Made by a program: the position numbers and the translations under genes. This document shows, one piece after another, positions 1-8,680 of a stretch of DNA of 64,000 nucleotides (positions are counted from its first letter, which is position 1; each line of letters starts with the position of its first letter). A model generated the notes under the pieces. It made no database searches, was not told the DNA's origin, and saw only the letters and a list, made by a program, of their open reading frames with translations. Origin of the DNA: DAIPJH01 sp036770365. GTDB taxonomy: Bacteria; Pseudomonadota; Alphaproteobacteria; Rickettsiales; UBA998. The stretch is from the NCBI GenBank assembly GCA_036770365.1, contig DAIPJH010000011.1:1-64000 (forward strand), read 5' to 3'.

Positions 1-353
<353 letters not shown>

Positions 354-360
354 GAATCCT

Positions 361-526
361 GTGTGCAAAATTAATTGCAATTTTCGGAACCACGCACACA
401 TCACTCACATCATTTTTTACCCCGAGGGGATTTACATACTCTGATGCTTCGCAACGCATACATAATTTAAATCATGTGTTTTGCGTATATACGAGTAATC
501 TGTGCGTAATATGCACAAACACTCGT
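361..526 (-). other. 16S rRNA leader with two hairpins
   Basis: The transcribed leader between the rrn promoter and 16S holds two clear inverted repeats. One has outer arms 361-366 and 394-399 (GTGTGC/GCACAC) with an AAAATT/AATTTT inner stem. The other has outer arms 491-496 and 521-526 (ACGAGT/ACTCGT) with a TGTGC/GCACA inner stem. Such stems sit in rRNA leaders where processing and antitermination occur. I see no convincing boxA, and the partner strand of an RNase III stem would be outside the window. Confidence 0.5.
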
Positions 527-629
527 ACCTAATCTCTTCACCTGTCTAACAGCAGAAACCCTAGGTTTCATGTATTCTTGTCTTGTTTCCCTCAGTTCGT
601 TTCAGTGTTTGTCCGCTGAAGGGAGTGCC

Positions 630-690
630 GTTATATGCACGAATCGCCGACCCGTCAACAACAAAAATCAAAAAAACGTACTTTTTTTTC
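630..690 (-). promoter_or_regulatory. rrn promoter with UP-like element
   Basis: On the minus strand TTGACG (658-653) and TATAAC (635-630) are separated by exactly 17 nt. The discriminator after the -10 is GC-rich (GGCACTC), as in stringently controlled rRNA promoters. Directly upstream of the -35 lie A and T tracts (662-690: A9, T7 and T5 runs read on the minus strand), the composition of an UP element bound by the alpha subunit C-terminal domain. The predicted start is near 623, giving a leader of about 270 nt. The promoter begins right behind the rnd stop codon. Confidence 0.8.
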
Positions 691-1853
691 TACGCCAAAT
701 TAAACCCTTCAAAAACAACATTCTTGCCGCCATCCTCAAGGTGAACTTTCAGCTTTCCTTCCAGCAAATCCAACGCATGACGCCCAAAAACATCATACCG
801 CCAACCCTGCAAACACGGAAGATCACGCCGACCTTCCAATAAAAATCGTAAAGCTTCACTATCCGCCACCATACGCGGCACCACGCGGTGCTCATTTGCC
901 TGACGGCGCAGCAATAATTTCAACAAATCACGTGCTGGTTCTAATTCTTCAGGGAATGGCTCTGGTTGTTCAACCTGCGGACACGCCTCTTTCTCTAATG
1001 CATTCGCCGCCGCAATCACATCAATCAGCCCCTGCGCATCCATCACCCCTGACTTCTTAAGTGCGCGCACCGCCTTCAACGCATCCACGTCTTGCGGATT
1101 GGTCATTGCGATCTCCTGCACTGCATCATCATGCAAAATCCAACTGCGTGGTTTATTGCGTGCCTTCGCATGCACTTCACGCCAAGTCGCCACCGCTTTT
1201 AAACGCGCAAGGTAATAAGGTTTAAATTGGCGTTTTTTGAGTCTTGACCATGCGTCTTCCACATTTGCTATATATATTGCTTCATCTGTCAAACGCGCCA
1301 AATCATCCTGCACCCATTCACTTCTACCCAACTTTTTCAACTGCGCGTCCAGCTTGATATAGGCATCACGCAAATGCGTGACATCTGCCAAAGCATAAAC
1401 GAGCTGTGCGTCTGAGAGTGGACGGCGCGACCAATCTGTAAATTGCTGCGATTTATCAATCTGCCGCCCAAGCACTTTGCCTATTAGGTTCTCGTAACCA
1501 ATCTGATCACCGTAACCACACGCCGCCGCCGCAATTTGTGTATCATAAACATTTTGTGGCAAACCGCCCATCAGTTCATAAAAAATTTCTAGATCTTGAC
1601 GCGCCGCATGGAAAACTTTGATAATCTGCGTGTCACGCAACACTTTATAAAGAGATGTTAAATCCAACCCCTCAATCAACGGGTCAATCGCCGCCGCGAC
1701 ACTGCCATCCCCTGCCGCCACCTGCACAAGGCAAAGCATAGGATAATAAGTTTTCTCACGCAAAAATTCGGTGTCTATCGTGATAAAATCCTGCTCAGAA
1801 AGCTGCATAGCAAACGCATCTTGCGCATCTTGCGTAGTGATAAGTGTCGGCAT
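690..1853 (-). CDS. rnd: Ribonuclease D
   Basis: This 387-residue 3'-5' exoribonuclease trims tRNA and other structured RNA 3' ends in the cytoplasm. The DEDDy nuclease domain fills roughly residues 1-170: the Exo I motif is DTEF with Asp27 and Glu29, Exo II is around HAARQDLEIF (Asp87), and Exo III has Tyr153 and Asp157 in YALAD. An HRDC RNA-binding region follows at about residues 205-290, and the length fits the family. The ATG at 1853 starts directly at the conserved N-terminus. A YggU-family gene lies 77 nt upstream on the same strand, and the rrn promoter begins just past the rnd stop. No good intrinsic terminator separates rnd from the rrn operon, so read-through into rrn is possible. 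Confidence 0.95.
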   Translation of the reverse strand: MPTLITTQDAQDAFAMQLSEQDFITIDTEFLREKTYYPMLCLVQVAAGDGSVAAAIDPLIEGLDLTSLYKVLRDTQIIKVFHAARQDLEIFYELMGGLPQNVYDTQIAAAACGYGDQIGYENLIGKVLGRQIDKSQQFTDWSRRPLSDAQLVYALADVTHLRDAYIKLDAQLKKLGRSEWVQDDLARLTDEAIYIANVEDAWSRLKKRQFKPYYLARLKAVATWREVHAKARNKPRSWILHDDAVQEIAMTNPQDVDALKAVRALKKSGVMDAQGLIDVIAAANALEKEACPQVEQPEPFPEELEPARDLLKLLLRRQANEHRVVPRMVADSEALRFLLEGRRDLPCLQGWRYDVFGRHALDLLEGKLKVHLEDGGKNVVFEGFNLA

Positions 1854-1930
1854 AGAAATCCAATCATGATGTTAGGACTCTATTCATACCATAAGCTTTA
1901 ACGCTTGCCTTCCTTTTCTTACATCCGCAG

Positions 1931-2197
1931 CTATTTAATATAGCGCATTCTTTTAAAGCGACTCGTCGACCCCGCCACCAGCTCCAACGACGAAGGCGCG
2001 ATCTTCCAACGCTTCGCCAAAAACTTAATCACTGCCGCATTCGCCTTACCGTCCTCTGGCACACAGGTCACCTTAACCTTCAACCAGCGCAAACCGTCAC
2101 CGTCCTCCATCCAGCCATCCAGCGCATCCTTAGGCGCATTCGGCGTGACGCGCAGGCATAGTTCGTTTTTCTCGTTTAAATAATCCTCTATTTTCAT
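1931..2197 (-). CDS. DUF167 / YggU family small protein
   Basis: This small cytoplasmic protein of about 88 residues is of the DUF167 (YggU) family, whose function is unknown. The family pattern is visible as LRVTPNAPKDAL, LKVKVTCVPEDGKANAAVIKFLA and a C-terminal VAGSTSRFKR. I set the start at the ATG at 2197 (MKIEDYL). A longer reading from 2236 would add MPAFAGMVRGESK, but those residues come from an intergenic palindromic repeat and are not conserved protein. It precedes rnd on the same strand with a 77-nt gap, so the two may be co-transcribed. Confidence 0.85.
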   Translation of the reverse strand: MKIEDYLNEKNELCLRVTPNAPKDALDGWMEDGDGLRWLKVKVTCVPEDGKANAAVIKFLAKRWKIAPSSLELVAGSTSRFKRMRYIK

Positions 2198-2211
2198 TTT
2201 ACTTTCACCCC

Positions 2212-2280
2212 TCACCATACCAGCGAAAGCTGGCATCTAATAACACTTCCTCTAGATTTTAGCTTTCGCTGGCATGACGA
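2212..2280. repeat. REP/BIME-like palindrome with GCGAAAGC core
   Basis: Arms 2212-2231 and 2261-2280 are imperfect reverse complements of about 20 nt sharing CCAGCGAAAGCT / AGCTTTCGCTGG. The left arm also folds on itself as CCAGC-GAAA-GCTGG. When translated, such elements give the string MPAFAGM, a familiar contaminant of alphaproteobacterial gene starts. It sits in the divergent gap between the YggU-family gene and aspS. Confidence 0.75.
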
Positions 2281-2372
2281 GAGAACCTTACCTTTTTCTA
2301 TAGCATATTTAACCGTCATACGCTAAAACCCAAAACCTACCACCTAAAACCTAATCTATATAGGGCAAAAAA

Positions 2373-4202
2373 ATGCACGCATACCGTACCCATACTTGTA
2401 ATGACCTGCGCGACACCGATGTTGGCGCGAATGTAAAACTCTCTGGCTGGGTTCACCGTAAACGTGACCATGGACAACTTTTGTTTGTCGATCTGCGTGA
2501 CCATTACGGCCTGACGCAGTGCGTGGTGGAATCTGGTCATACAGGCTTTGATCTACTCACTGATGTACGCCTAGAAAGCGTGGTAACAATTGAAGGGCAA
2601 GTAGTAGCACGTGACACGAGTGCGATTAACCCTGACCTCACCACGGGTCAAATCGAAGTTCGTATCACCGCAGCGCACGTGGAATCCGAAGCAGACGCAC
2701 TGCCGATGCAAGTCAATGTGGACCGCGAACTTCCTGAAGAGACGCGCTTGCGTTACCGCTTCCTCGATTTGCGCCGCGAAAAACTACATAATAATATCGT
2801 ATTGCGTTCAAAAGTGATTGCTGCGCTGCGCCGCAAAATGACCGATAAAGGTTTTATGGAGTTCCAGACTCCTATCCTTACCGCATCATCACCCGAAGGC
2901 GCACGCGATTATCTTGTGCCTTCTCGTGTACATCCAGGTAAATTCTACGCGCTGCCACAAGCTCCACAACAATTCAAACAGCTATTGATGGTCTCTGGCT
3001 TTGACCGTTATTTCCAAATTGCACCATGCTTCCGCGATGAAGATGCGCGTGCCGACCGTTCACCAGGCGAATTTTATCAGCTCGATATGGAGATGAGCTT
3101 TGTCACACAAGACGATGTATTCGGCGCGATCGAGCCTGTACTGTATGAAATATTCTGCGAGTTTGGCGGCGGCAAAGAAGTCACCAAACCACCTTTCGTG
3201 CGTATCCCTTATGATGAATCCATGCTCAAATACGGTAATGACAAGCCCGATTTACGCAACCCCATCGAGATGTGTGATGCAGCCTCTATCTGGGAAGGTT
3301 CAGGCTTTGGTATTTTCAATCAAATCCTAGCCAGCGGCGGCATCATCCGTGCTATCCCTGCTCCTAAAACAGCCGATAAACCACGCAGCTTCTTTGATAA
3401 AATGATTGGCTTCGCACAAGAACTAGGCGCAAAAGGTCTCGCCTATATCATCATCGACGAAAACGGCGAAGGCAAAGGTCCAATTGCGAAATTCTTATCG
3501 CCTGAAAAATTACAAGAACTTAAAAATACGGCTAAATTACAAAATGGTGACTCGGTATTTTTCGCCTCTGGCGCAGCGGATGAAGCAACCGTGATTGCAG
3601 GTAAAGTGCGCACCGAAATTGGTCAACAGCTTGGTTTGATAGACTCCAACATCTTCAAATTTTGCTGGATCGTTGATTTTCCTTACTATGAATACAACAA
3701 AGACGAAGGCAAAATCGAGTTTTCACACAATCCATTCTCGATGCCTCAAGGTGGCTTGGAAGCCCTTGAAAAACAAGACCCTCTCACCATCAAAGCCTTC
3801 CAATATGACATCGTGTGTAATGGCATTGAGCTTTCTTCAGGTGCGATTCGTAACCACAAACCAGAGATCATGTACAAAGCCTTTGAGATTGCTGGTTACG
3901 ACAACAACACTGTGGATGAACGCTTCGGCGGCATGATTCGCGCCTTCAAATTTGGCGCACCACCACATGGCGGCTTAGCTCCGGGGGTTGACCGTATGGT
4001 AATGTTGCTTGCGAACGAACCAAACATCCGAGAAGTGATTGCCTTCCCAATGAACCAAAAAGCAGAAGACATTCTGATGGGCGCGCCCGCACGCGCAGAC
4101 GAAAAACAATTGCGTGAACTTAATATTTTGCTGTCTCCAAAAGCCATTAAAACATTGGCGGATGAAGACAAAGCAACAACAGGCAAAGAGGATGCGGCGT
4201 AA
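2373..4202 (+). CDS. aspS: Aspartyl-tRNA synthetase
   Basis: This 609-residue bacterial-type class II synthetase charges tRNA-Asp. The OB-fold anticodon-binding domain comes first (about residues 1-105), then the catalytic core. Motif 2 is FRDEDARADRSPGEF near residue 220, a GAD insertion lies in the middle, and motif 3 is GGLAPGVDR near residue 532. The ATG at 2373 follows an AGGG. The anticodon domain reads RKRDHG, with His33 at the site where discriminating enzymes such as the E. coli one usually carry Leu. In the family this His marks enzymes that also charge tRNA-Asn for GatCAB. That last point is inference from one residue. Confidence 0.97.
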   Translation: MHAYRTHTCNDLRDTDVGANVKLSGWVHRKRDHGQLLFVDLRDHYGLTQCVVESGHTGFDLLTDVRLESVVTIEGQVVARDTSAINPDLTTGQIEVRITAAHVESEADALPMQVNVDRELPEETRLRYRFLDLRREKLHNNIVLRSKVIAALRRKMTDKGFMEFQTPILTASSPEGARDYLVPSRVHPGKFYALPQAPQQFKQLLMVSGFDRYFQIAPCFRDEDARADRSPGEFYQLDMEMSFVTQDDVFGAIEPVLYEIFCEFGGGKEVTKPPFVRIPYDESMLKYGNDKPDLRNPIEMCDAASIWEGSGFGIFNQILASGGIIRAIPAPKTADKPRSFFDKMIGFAQELGAKGLAYIIIDENGEGKGPIAKFLSPEKLQELKNTAKLQNGDSVFFASGAADEATVIAGKVRTEIGQQLGLIDSNIFKFCWIVDFPYYEYNKDEGKIEFSHNPFSMPQGGLEALEKQDPLTIKAFQYDIVCNGIELSSGAIRNHKPEIMYKAFEIAGYDNNTVDERFGGMIRAFKFGAPPHGGLAPGVDRMVMLLANEPNIREVIAFPMNQKAEDILMGAPARADEKQLRELNILLSPKAIKTLADEDKATTGKEDAA

Positions 4203-4205
4203 GCC

Positions 4206-4298
4206 CATCTCCCCCTGCGAGAAAGGGATTAGGGTGAGAGGTTGCTTGTTTGCTATTGTTAAGTAACCCTCATCTAAAGCCTTCTCCCGCGAGGGGAA
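4206..4298. repeat. Imperfect palindromic intergenic repeat
   Basis: Arms at about 4218-4243 and 4265-4290 are imperfect reverse complements; the left reads GAGAAAGGGATTAGGGTGAG and pairs with CTCATCTAAAGCCTTCTCCC. The wording resembles the dispersed CTCTCCC...GGGTGAGAG repeats of many proteobacteria. It lies just behind aspS and could act as its 3' mRNA hairpin. Confidence 0.55.
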
Positions 4299-4307
4299 AA
4301 GAAAGTT

Positions 4308-4613
4308 TTGGCTACGCTAAAACAAAGAATTAAGCACCTCTACAGAAAGCCTCCCCTTATGATGCACACCATCGCCAACATCATCGGCATCATCGGCGTC
4401 GCCGCCATTGTAATAGCCTATTTTCTCAATCAATCAGGAAAAATGGCAAGTGATTCCTTACCTTTTCCGACCCTTAATTTAGTGGGCGCGACACTGATTT
4501 TGGTATCGCTATGGTGGAGCTGGAACTTACCGTCATTCATTATGGAATGTATCTGGATAACGATTAGCGCAGTGGGCATTATACGCATTATGCGTAATAA
4601 ATCTAAGGCGTAA
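4308..4613 (+). CDS. Small two- to three-helix membrane protein
   Basis: The predicted inner-membrane protein has up to 101 residues and three hydrophobic stretches: IANIIGIIGVAAIVIAYFL, FPTLNLVGATLILVSLWW and MECIWITISAVGIIRI. The helix pattern resembles the CBU_0592-like family of small uncharacterised membrane proteins, but I recognise this only loosely. The start is uncertain. The TTG at 4308 has GAGGGG 11 nt upstream, whereas the ATG at 4359 begins directly at the first helix but has a poorer ribosome site. The 3' end overlaps the convergent gene at 4603 by 11 nt. Confidence 0.65.
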   Translation: MATLKQRIKHLYRKPPLMMHTIANIIGIIGVAAIVIAYFLNQSGKMASDSLPFPTLNLVGATLILVSLWWSWNLPSFIMECIWITISAVGIIRIMRNKSKA

Positions 4614-5586
4614 CACCGTATTTTACGGCATTCGTCCACGCCGCGTCATCTGCGTAATAATTCTGATTATAACTCAAAAAACGTCCAAGCTCTCTGTCCG
4701 CAGCGTAAGGGATAACCCCAAATGCCTGCGCTTGTTTCATATAGTCTTTCATGCGCTTGATAGGTGACTGCTTAACCTGCTCATTCGTAAAGTAATCAAT
4801 AGTAAAAACGGGTTTCCCCGCCTCTATCGCACGTCTCAAATAGGCAAGGTCGTCTTTCGTCCACTCCGCCTTGGCCGAACCTCGTTCGTTATACCATGTA
4901 TCTTCCTTAAGCTGACCGTCAATAGTTGAAAGAAAATCCCCTGACTCTGTTGGACATTTCGTATTATAAAGTTCCATGCCACCATTAATGAATACTTTAA
5001 AATCTGACTTCACTGCGCGCCCAGCCTTACGCACCGCTGCTACCAAGCACGCCATATCTGCCACCACATCACGATTTTTATAGTACGGGCGAAATGCATC
5101 GAACGTATCCACTGTATCAAGCATCACCCCATTATAGCCACGCCGCGCCATCTCTTGCGCCCGCGAGGTCATAAGCGTCATCCACTCTGGATGCCAATAC
5201 TCTACCCGTTTTGTTGCCCAACGTGTATTATTCTGCGCTTTGTTAGGGACACGAATAATCCACTCTGCCTTATCCCACTGCGGCAAATAGCGATAACCAT
5301 CCTCTACGTCACGACGTGAAGGATCAACCTCCCCTGCGCTTATATAGGCAAAAAGCTGCTGCTTATAGTGACGTTGCAAACTGTCAATATCACGTGGAGA
5401 AAGATGCGCATCATAAGGATCAATCACCGCCACCGCAGGATTGACTTTCTCTAACTGCGCCTTATCAAGATGTTGCAGATAATAAACAAACGGCACATGA
5501 TGCCGCAGAGCTTCTGCGGCGTGTGCATCACCCCGCAACAACCACACTCCCAAAAGAGCGGCATAACCCACACGCTTAAACATCAT
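4603..5586 (-). CDS. Secreted GH114 / TM1410-like putative glycoside hydrolase
   Basis: This 327-residue exported protein has a Sec signal peptide (MMFKRVGYAALLGVWLL, likely cut after DAHA near residue 23). The mature part looks like a TIM barrel of the endo-alpha-1,4-polygalactosaminidase-like / TM1410 group. Visible strands are VNPAVAVIDPYD, LFAYISAGEVDPSRRD, GYNGVMLDTVDTFD (acidic residues at the expected active site), KVFINGG and PVFTIDYF. The substrate is unknown; family members act on amino-sugar polymers of biofilms. It runs opposite to its upstream neighbour and lies 15 nt from the stop of the DUF2336 gene behind it, so it could be the tail of that operon's strand. Confidence 0.75.
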   Translation of the reverse strand: MMFKRVGYAALLGVWLLRGDAHAAEALRHHVPFVYYLQHLDKAQLEKVNPAVAVIDPYDAHLSPRDIDSLQRHYKQQLFAYISAGEVDPSRRDVEDGYRYLPQWDKAEWIIRVPNKAQNNTRWATKRVEYWHPEWMTLMTSRAQEMARRGYNGVMLDTVDTFDAFRPYYKNRDVVADMACLVAAVRKAGRAVKSDFKVFINGGMELYNTKCPTESGDFLSTIDGQLKEDTWYNERGSAKAEWTKDDLAYLRRAIEAGKPVFTIDYFTNEQVKQSPIKRMKDYMKQAQAFGVIPYAADRELGRFLSYNQNYYADDAAWTNAVKYGVTP

Positions 5587-5601
5587 TAACCCTCAAGAAA
5601 A

Positions 5602-6750
5602 TTAAAGTGACCGTGCGTGTTGACGCAACAACGCCAGAATATAAGAAAGATTTTCCACGGGTTCATCATAAGAAGCATCAAGCATTTTTTCGATCACATG
5701 ATTCACAAAACGTCCACCCCCCGGAGACATACCATCACGCAGTGAAAGACGTACAGAATCCAGCAAAAGCCGTACCGCTTTAAACATGGTAACTGGTAAA
5801 CCAGATTTATTATACAATGCACGAAAGCCTAAAGGTCCTCTATCCGCAATCAATTTTTGCGCATTCTCAAGCGGAATAGACGATAATGCTGCCATACTCA
5901 TTTCAAAAAACTGGATATTTCCATGGCACAATGCATTGATAATAAGCGATGCTGTCAGACGCTCCTCGCGTAACAACTGCACCACCAAAGTTTCTGTTTC
6001 ATTTGGATCATCACGTATCTCTACCAATTCCAAGGTACTCATTTCACGTGCCATACGTGTATGAGCATAGGCTTGCTCATCATCGATCTGGAAACGCTCA
6101 TGCATTTCCTTCGCAAGCTCAGTAGACACCACCGTAAGCAATTTTTCGACAATAACTAAAGGAAGGGTTGGACGACGCGCCATCTTCATCGCAATGACGT
6201 CACTCTCAACCGCCGTATCCATCATTTTATGATATGTCTCAAGCGACAACTTTGTATGCACATTGTCAAGTAAGGTTGCCATCACATCCTGACGTCCCGT
6301 ATCCACCAACGCATCTGCAACTGCCTCAGGTAGATCCTCACGCCGAGCAACCGACAAATAACGCCAAATCTCATCGCTATGTTGAACAATAACCAACAAA
6401 TCGCCTTCATCAAGCACATGGGACATTTCCAAAATAGGGGTGGCCACAGGCTCAACATCCTGAGCAAGCTTCAAGATAATATCTTTAGGAACATGCGAAT
6501 TTTGTTTAAGATTTGCAGCAAGAGCTGCACGAATACGCACTGTGGAATCCTGCACTAATAAACGGAAAATCTGTTCCGCAAGCGCAAGTTCACGCTCCGT
6601 CAACAACGCCGGTTGGTACGAACGTGTTACCTTCTCCAAAATATCAATCTTAGTTTCAACAGAAGGATGTTCTAGTAAACGGTCGACATCCTCTCGTGTA
6701 AGGCGAGGAGCATCGGAAGAGGGATAACTAGTGTAAGACGCGATGACCAT
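5602..6750 (-). CDS. DUF2336 protein, second of a tandem pair
   Basis: This is a 382-residue cytoplasmic protein of the alphaproteobacterial DUF2336 family, function unknown, built of HEAT-like helices. The family signature is LTERELALAEQIFRLLVQDSTVRIRAALAANLK followed by PKDIILKLAQDVEPVATPIL. It is clearly homologous along its whole length to the gene upstream (6728-7843): both have a RxxLAxxL-type helical N-terminus, an ILKLAxDVxxVAxxxL block, a central LITALCHG/LLRSLCYG block and a C-terminal VENxSYxxAxLxQ block. The start overlaps the upstream gene by 23 nt, which suggests translational coupling. Confidence 0.85.
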   Translation of the reverse strand: MVIASYTSYPSSDAPRLTREDVDRLLEHPSVETKIDILEKVTRSYQPALLTERELALAEQIFRLLVQDSTVRIRAALAANLKQNSHVPKDIILKLAQDVEPVATPILEMSHVLDEGDLLVIVQHSDEIWRYLSVARREDLPEAVADALVDTGRQDVMATLLDNVHTKLSLETYHKMMDTAVESDVIAMKMARRPTLPLVIVEKLLTVVSTELAKEMHERFQIDDEQAYAHTRMAREMSTLELVEIRDDPNETETLVVQLLREERLTASLIINALCHGNIQFFEMSMAALSSIPLENAQKLIADRGPLGFRALYNKSGLPVTMFKAVRLLLDSVRLSLRDGMSPGGGRFVNHVIEKMLDASYDEPVENLSYILALLRQHARSL

Positions 6751-7843
6751 AGTGCTGCTGCTTGAGTATTGCTATAAAATAAGACATGTTTTCAACACTA
6801 TCATGATAGCCATTCGCATAAACAAGGTCAATCATATGCCCAGCAAAATCAGGAATTCTTTGCGTTCCTTTTTCTGTTAACACATAAGCTGTGCGATAAA
6901 TAACGCGGACCGCCTCAGCAAACCCACTTGGAATTATATTATTATTATACACTGCATTATATCCAAGTTTACCAGAATCAAGAAGCAATGACCGTGCATT
7001 CACCACAGGAATCTTTGCAATAAATGCCATCGCAATTTCAAAAAAACGCAGCTCACCATAACACAAAGACCTTAGCAACATACCATAACTTAAACGTTTA
7101 TTGCGATACATCTGACCTACAAGATCATAAAGCTCCTCCTGTTTCACATGAGGAATCACAAAACGCAACATAGCGACATCACGCGTGATCTCAGTGGCAT
7201 CTTTAACCAAATTCCAAGAAAGCATGTGTTTCTTAGTAATTTGTTTTTTCATCTTATCTGCCACCATCGCATACAAACGCTCTGCAAGCAAAGGCGATAG
7301 TCCACCACGACACACCATCGACTCCATAATGGATTGATTACCGCTATATTCTTCCATCACATATTCAAGATCATACGCTGCTACATTAGCAGTTTTATTA
7401 TCAAGCACGGTCATCACAACTTTCTGATGTTTTGTGGCAATCAATGCTGAACAAATCTCTGATGACACATCATCACGGCGACCAATCGCCATCCATTTTT
7501 CGACATCCGCAGAAGCCGCAATAATATTTTTTAAATCAGCGTCACTTAATACAACAGAATACTCTAACACGCTTACTGCGACATCTGTAACATCTGAAGC
7601 CAATTTTAAAATAATATCATGAGGCACATCAGGATTATGCTTAAGATTCTCAGCAATCGCTTGACGTACCTGCACCGCAGTATCACGTAGCAACAAACGG
7701 AAAATATCCACTGCCAACTGATTTTCACGCGAAGTAAAACTATGCGTATTAAAATCTTCAGAAAGCTTTGCCGCAATAGACGATCGCACTGCCGCCGAAG
7801 GTTCTTGTACTAATCTTTTAATATCTGTTTGTTCTATCGACAT
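6728..7843 (-). CDS. DUF2336 protein, first of a tandem pair
   Basis: This 371-residue DUF2336 protein is the upstream paralog of the gene at 5602-6750. The family block reads FRLLLRDTAVQVRQAIAENLK and PHDIILKLASDVTDVAVSVLEYS. No catalytic residues or membrane segments are visible, and all-helical repeats suggest a scaffold or partner-binding role (inference). It opens the operon after a 421-bp intergenic region. A weak minus-strand promoter (ATGAAA-N17-TATTCT) can be drawn near 7880-7910. Confidence 0.85.
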   Translation of the reverse strand: MSIEQTDIKRLVQEPSAAVRSSIAAKLSEDFNTHSFTSRENQLAVDIFRLLLRDTAVQVRQAIAENLKHNPDVPHDIILKLASDVTDVAVSVLEYSVVLSDADLKNIIAASADVEKWMAIGRRDDVSSEICSALIATKHQKVVMTVLDNKTANVAAYDLEYVMEEYSGNQSIMESMVCRGGLSPLLAERLYAMVADKMKKQITKKHMLSWNLVKDATEITRDVAMLRFVIPHVKQEELYDLVGQMYRNKRLSYGMLLRSLCYGELRFFEIAMAFIAKIPVVNARSLLLDSGKLGYNAVYNNNIIPSGFAEAVRVIYRTAYVLTEKGTQRIPDFAGHMIDLVYANGYHDSVENMSYFIAILKQQHYGHRVLH

Positions 7844-8264
7844 TTTTCTATTCTTTTGCTAAAATTTTATCTTTTTTTAGATAGAATATGACTTAAACAC
7901 TATAGTTTCATCATGCCACCAAATCGTAAACAATGTATTAATAGATTAACAAATTCTGAGAATATTCTACATCTTACTGATAAGAATTCACACATATGAG
8001 TAGTAAGAATGAGCAGTGCCACATAATTATAATCATTTTTCCCACATCCTTGCCCCTTTCTGACACACGCAACCTAGGCTTTGATGACATAATGCTAAAA
8101 TACTTCGGCTATCCATTGAAAACCAATTCGTCCTTATATATATAGGTAACATCATCAAATTTCTGTTTACAGTCAATTTTGATAATATTTTTTGCGTTTT
8201 TTTGAAAACTTTTTAAGACGTAAACCTTTTCGAGATTATTCCTTAACTCATTCTTAGATTTTTT
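7844..8264. other. 421-bp divergent intergenic region
   Basis: This AT-rich gap separates the divergent DUF2336 operon and clpS. I see a good plus-strand promoter at 8116-8144 and only a weak candidate for the minus strand. A 49-codon ORF from 7996 has no ribosome site and is not called. Nothing else is convincing. Confidence 0.5.
8116..8144 (+). promoter_or_regulatory. Predicted clpS-clpA promoter
   Basis: TTGAAA (8116-8121) and TATATA (8139-8144) are spaced by 17 nt. The predicted start near 8151 leaves an unusually long leader of about 114 nt before clpS. The call rests on motif match only. Confidence 0.5.
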
Positions 8265-8663
8265 ATGGCATCGTTAACACATACAGACTTGCAGGCTTAT
8301 CCCGAAACTTCGGAAAACTCCTATAAGTTTGTGGGGACGACACATCTTGGACAAGAAGTGAAACCTAGGCATGATGAGCTGCTCGTTTTAGAGCCTCGCA
8401 CCAAAGCCCAAAGGCCACCCTTTTACAAAGTTGTGATGTTAAACGATGACTATACCCCCATGGACTTTGTGGTGGAGATATTGACTGGCGTATTTAGACA
8501 TACTCATGAAGACGCCATCAACATCATGCTACAAGTTCATCATAAGGGATCAGCCATTGCAGGGATTTATACCCGTGACGTGGCAGAAACCAAGGTGGAT
8601 ATTGTCATTAACACGGCAAAAATAAATGAGTACCCGCTACAATGCGTAATGGAAAAAGAATAA
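8265..8663 (+). CDS. clpS: ClpS, adaptor of ClpAP
   Basis: This 132-residue adaptor delivers N-degron substrates to ClpAP. The conserved core begins at about residue 50: YKVVMLNDDYTPMDFVVEIL (the NDDYTPM motif binds the N-degron amino group), then a helix ending in VHHKGSAIAGIYTRDVAETK. The N-terminal extension of about 45 residues is longer than in E. coli ClpS. In this family that tail enters the ClpA pore, but its length here could also reflect an early start choice. clpA follows after 17 nt, so the two form an operon. Confidence 0.95.
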   Translation: MASLTHTDLQAYPETSENSYKFVGTTHLGQEVKPRHDELLVLEPRTKAQRPPFYKVVMLNDDYTPMDFVVEILTGVFRHTHEDAINIMLQVHHKGSAIAGIYTRDVAETKVDIVINTAKINEYPLQCVMEKE

Positions 8664-8680
8664 TAAGAAAGGGTTACACC

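Noticed and set aside
670..689. A7/T8 inverted repeat as a rnd terminator
   Set aside because: The stem is only A-T pairs with a five-base loop and no GC; it is better explained as part of the rrn upstream element.
570..842. A 90-codon plus-strand ORF
   Set aside because: It crosses the rrn promoter and the antisense of rnd, has no ribosome site and no family resemblance.
1931..2236. Longer YggU-family protein beginning MPAFAGM
   Set aside because: The extra residues come from an intergenic palindromic repeat, not from the gene.
7996..8145. A 49-codon ORF in the gap before clpS
   Set aside because: No Shine-Dalgarno sequence and it runs over the predicted clpS promoter.
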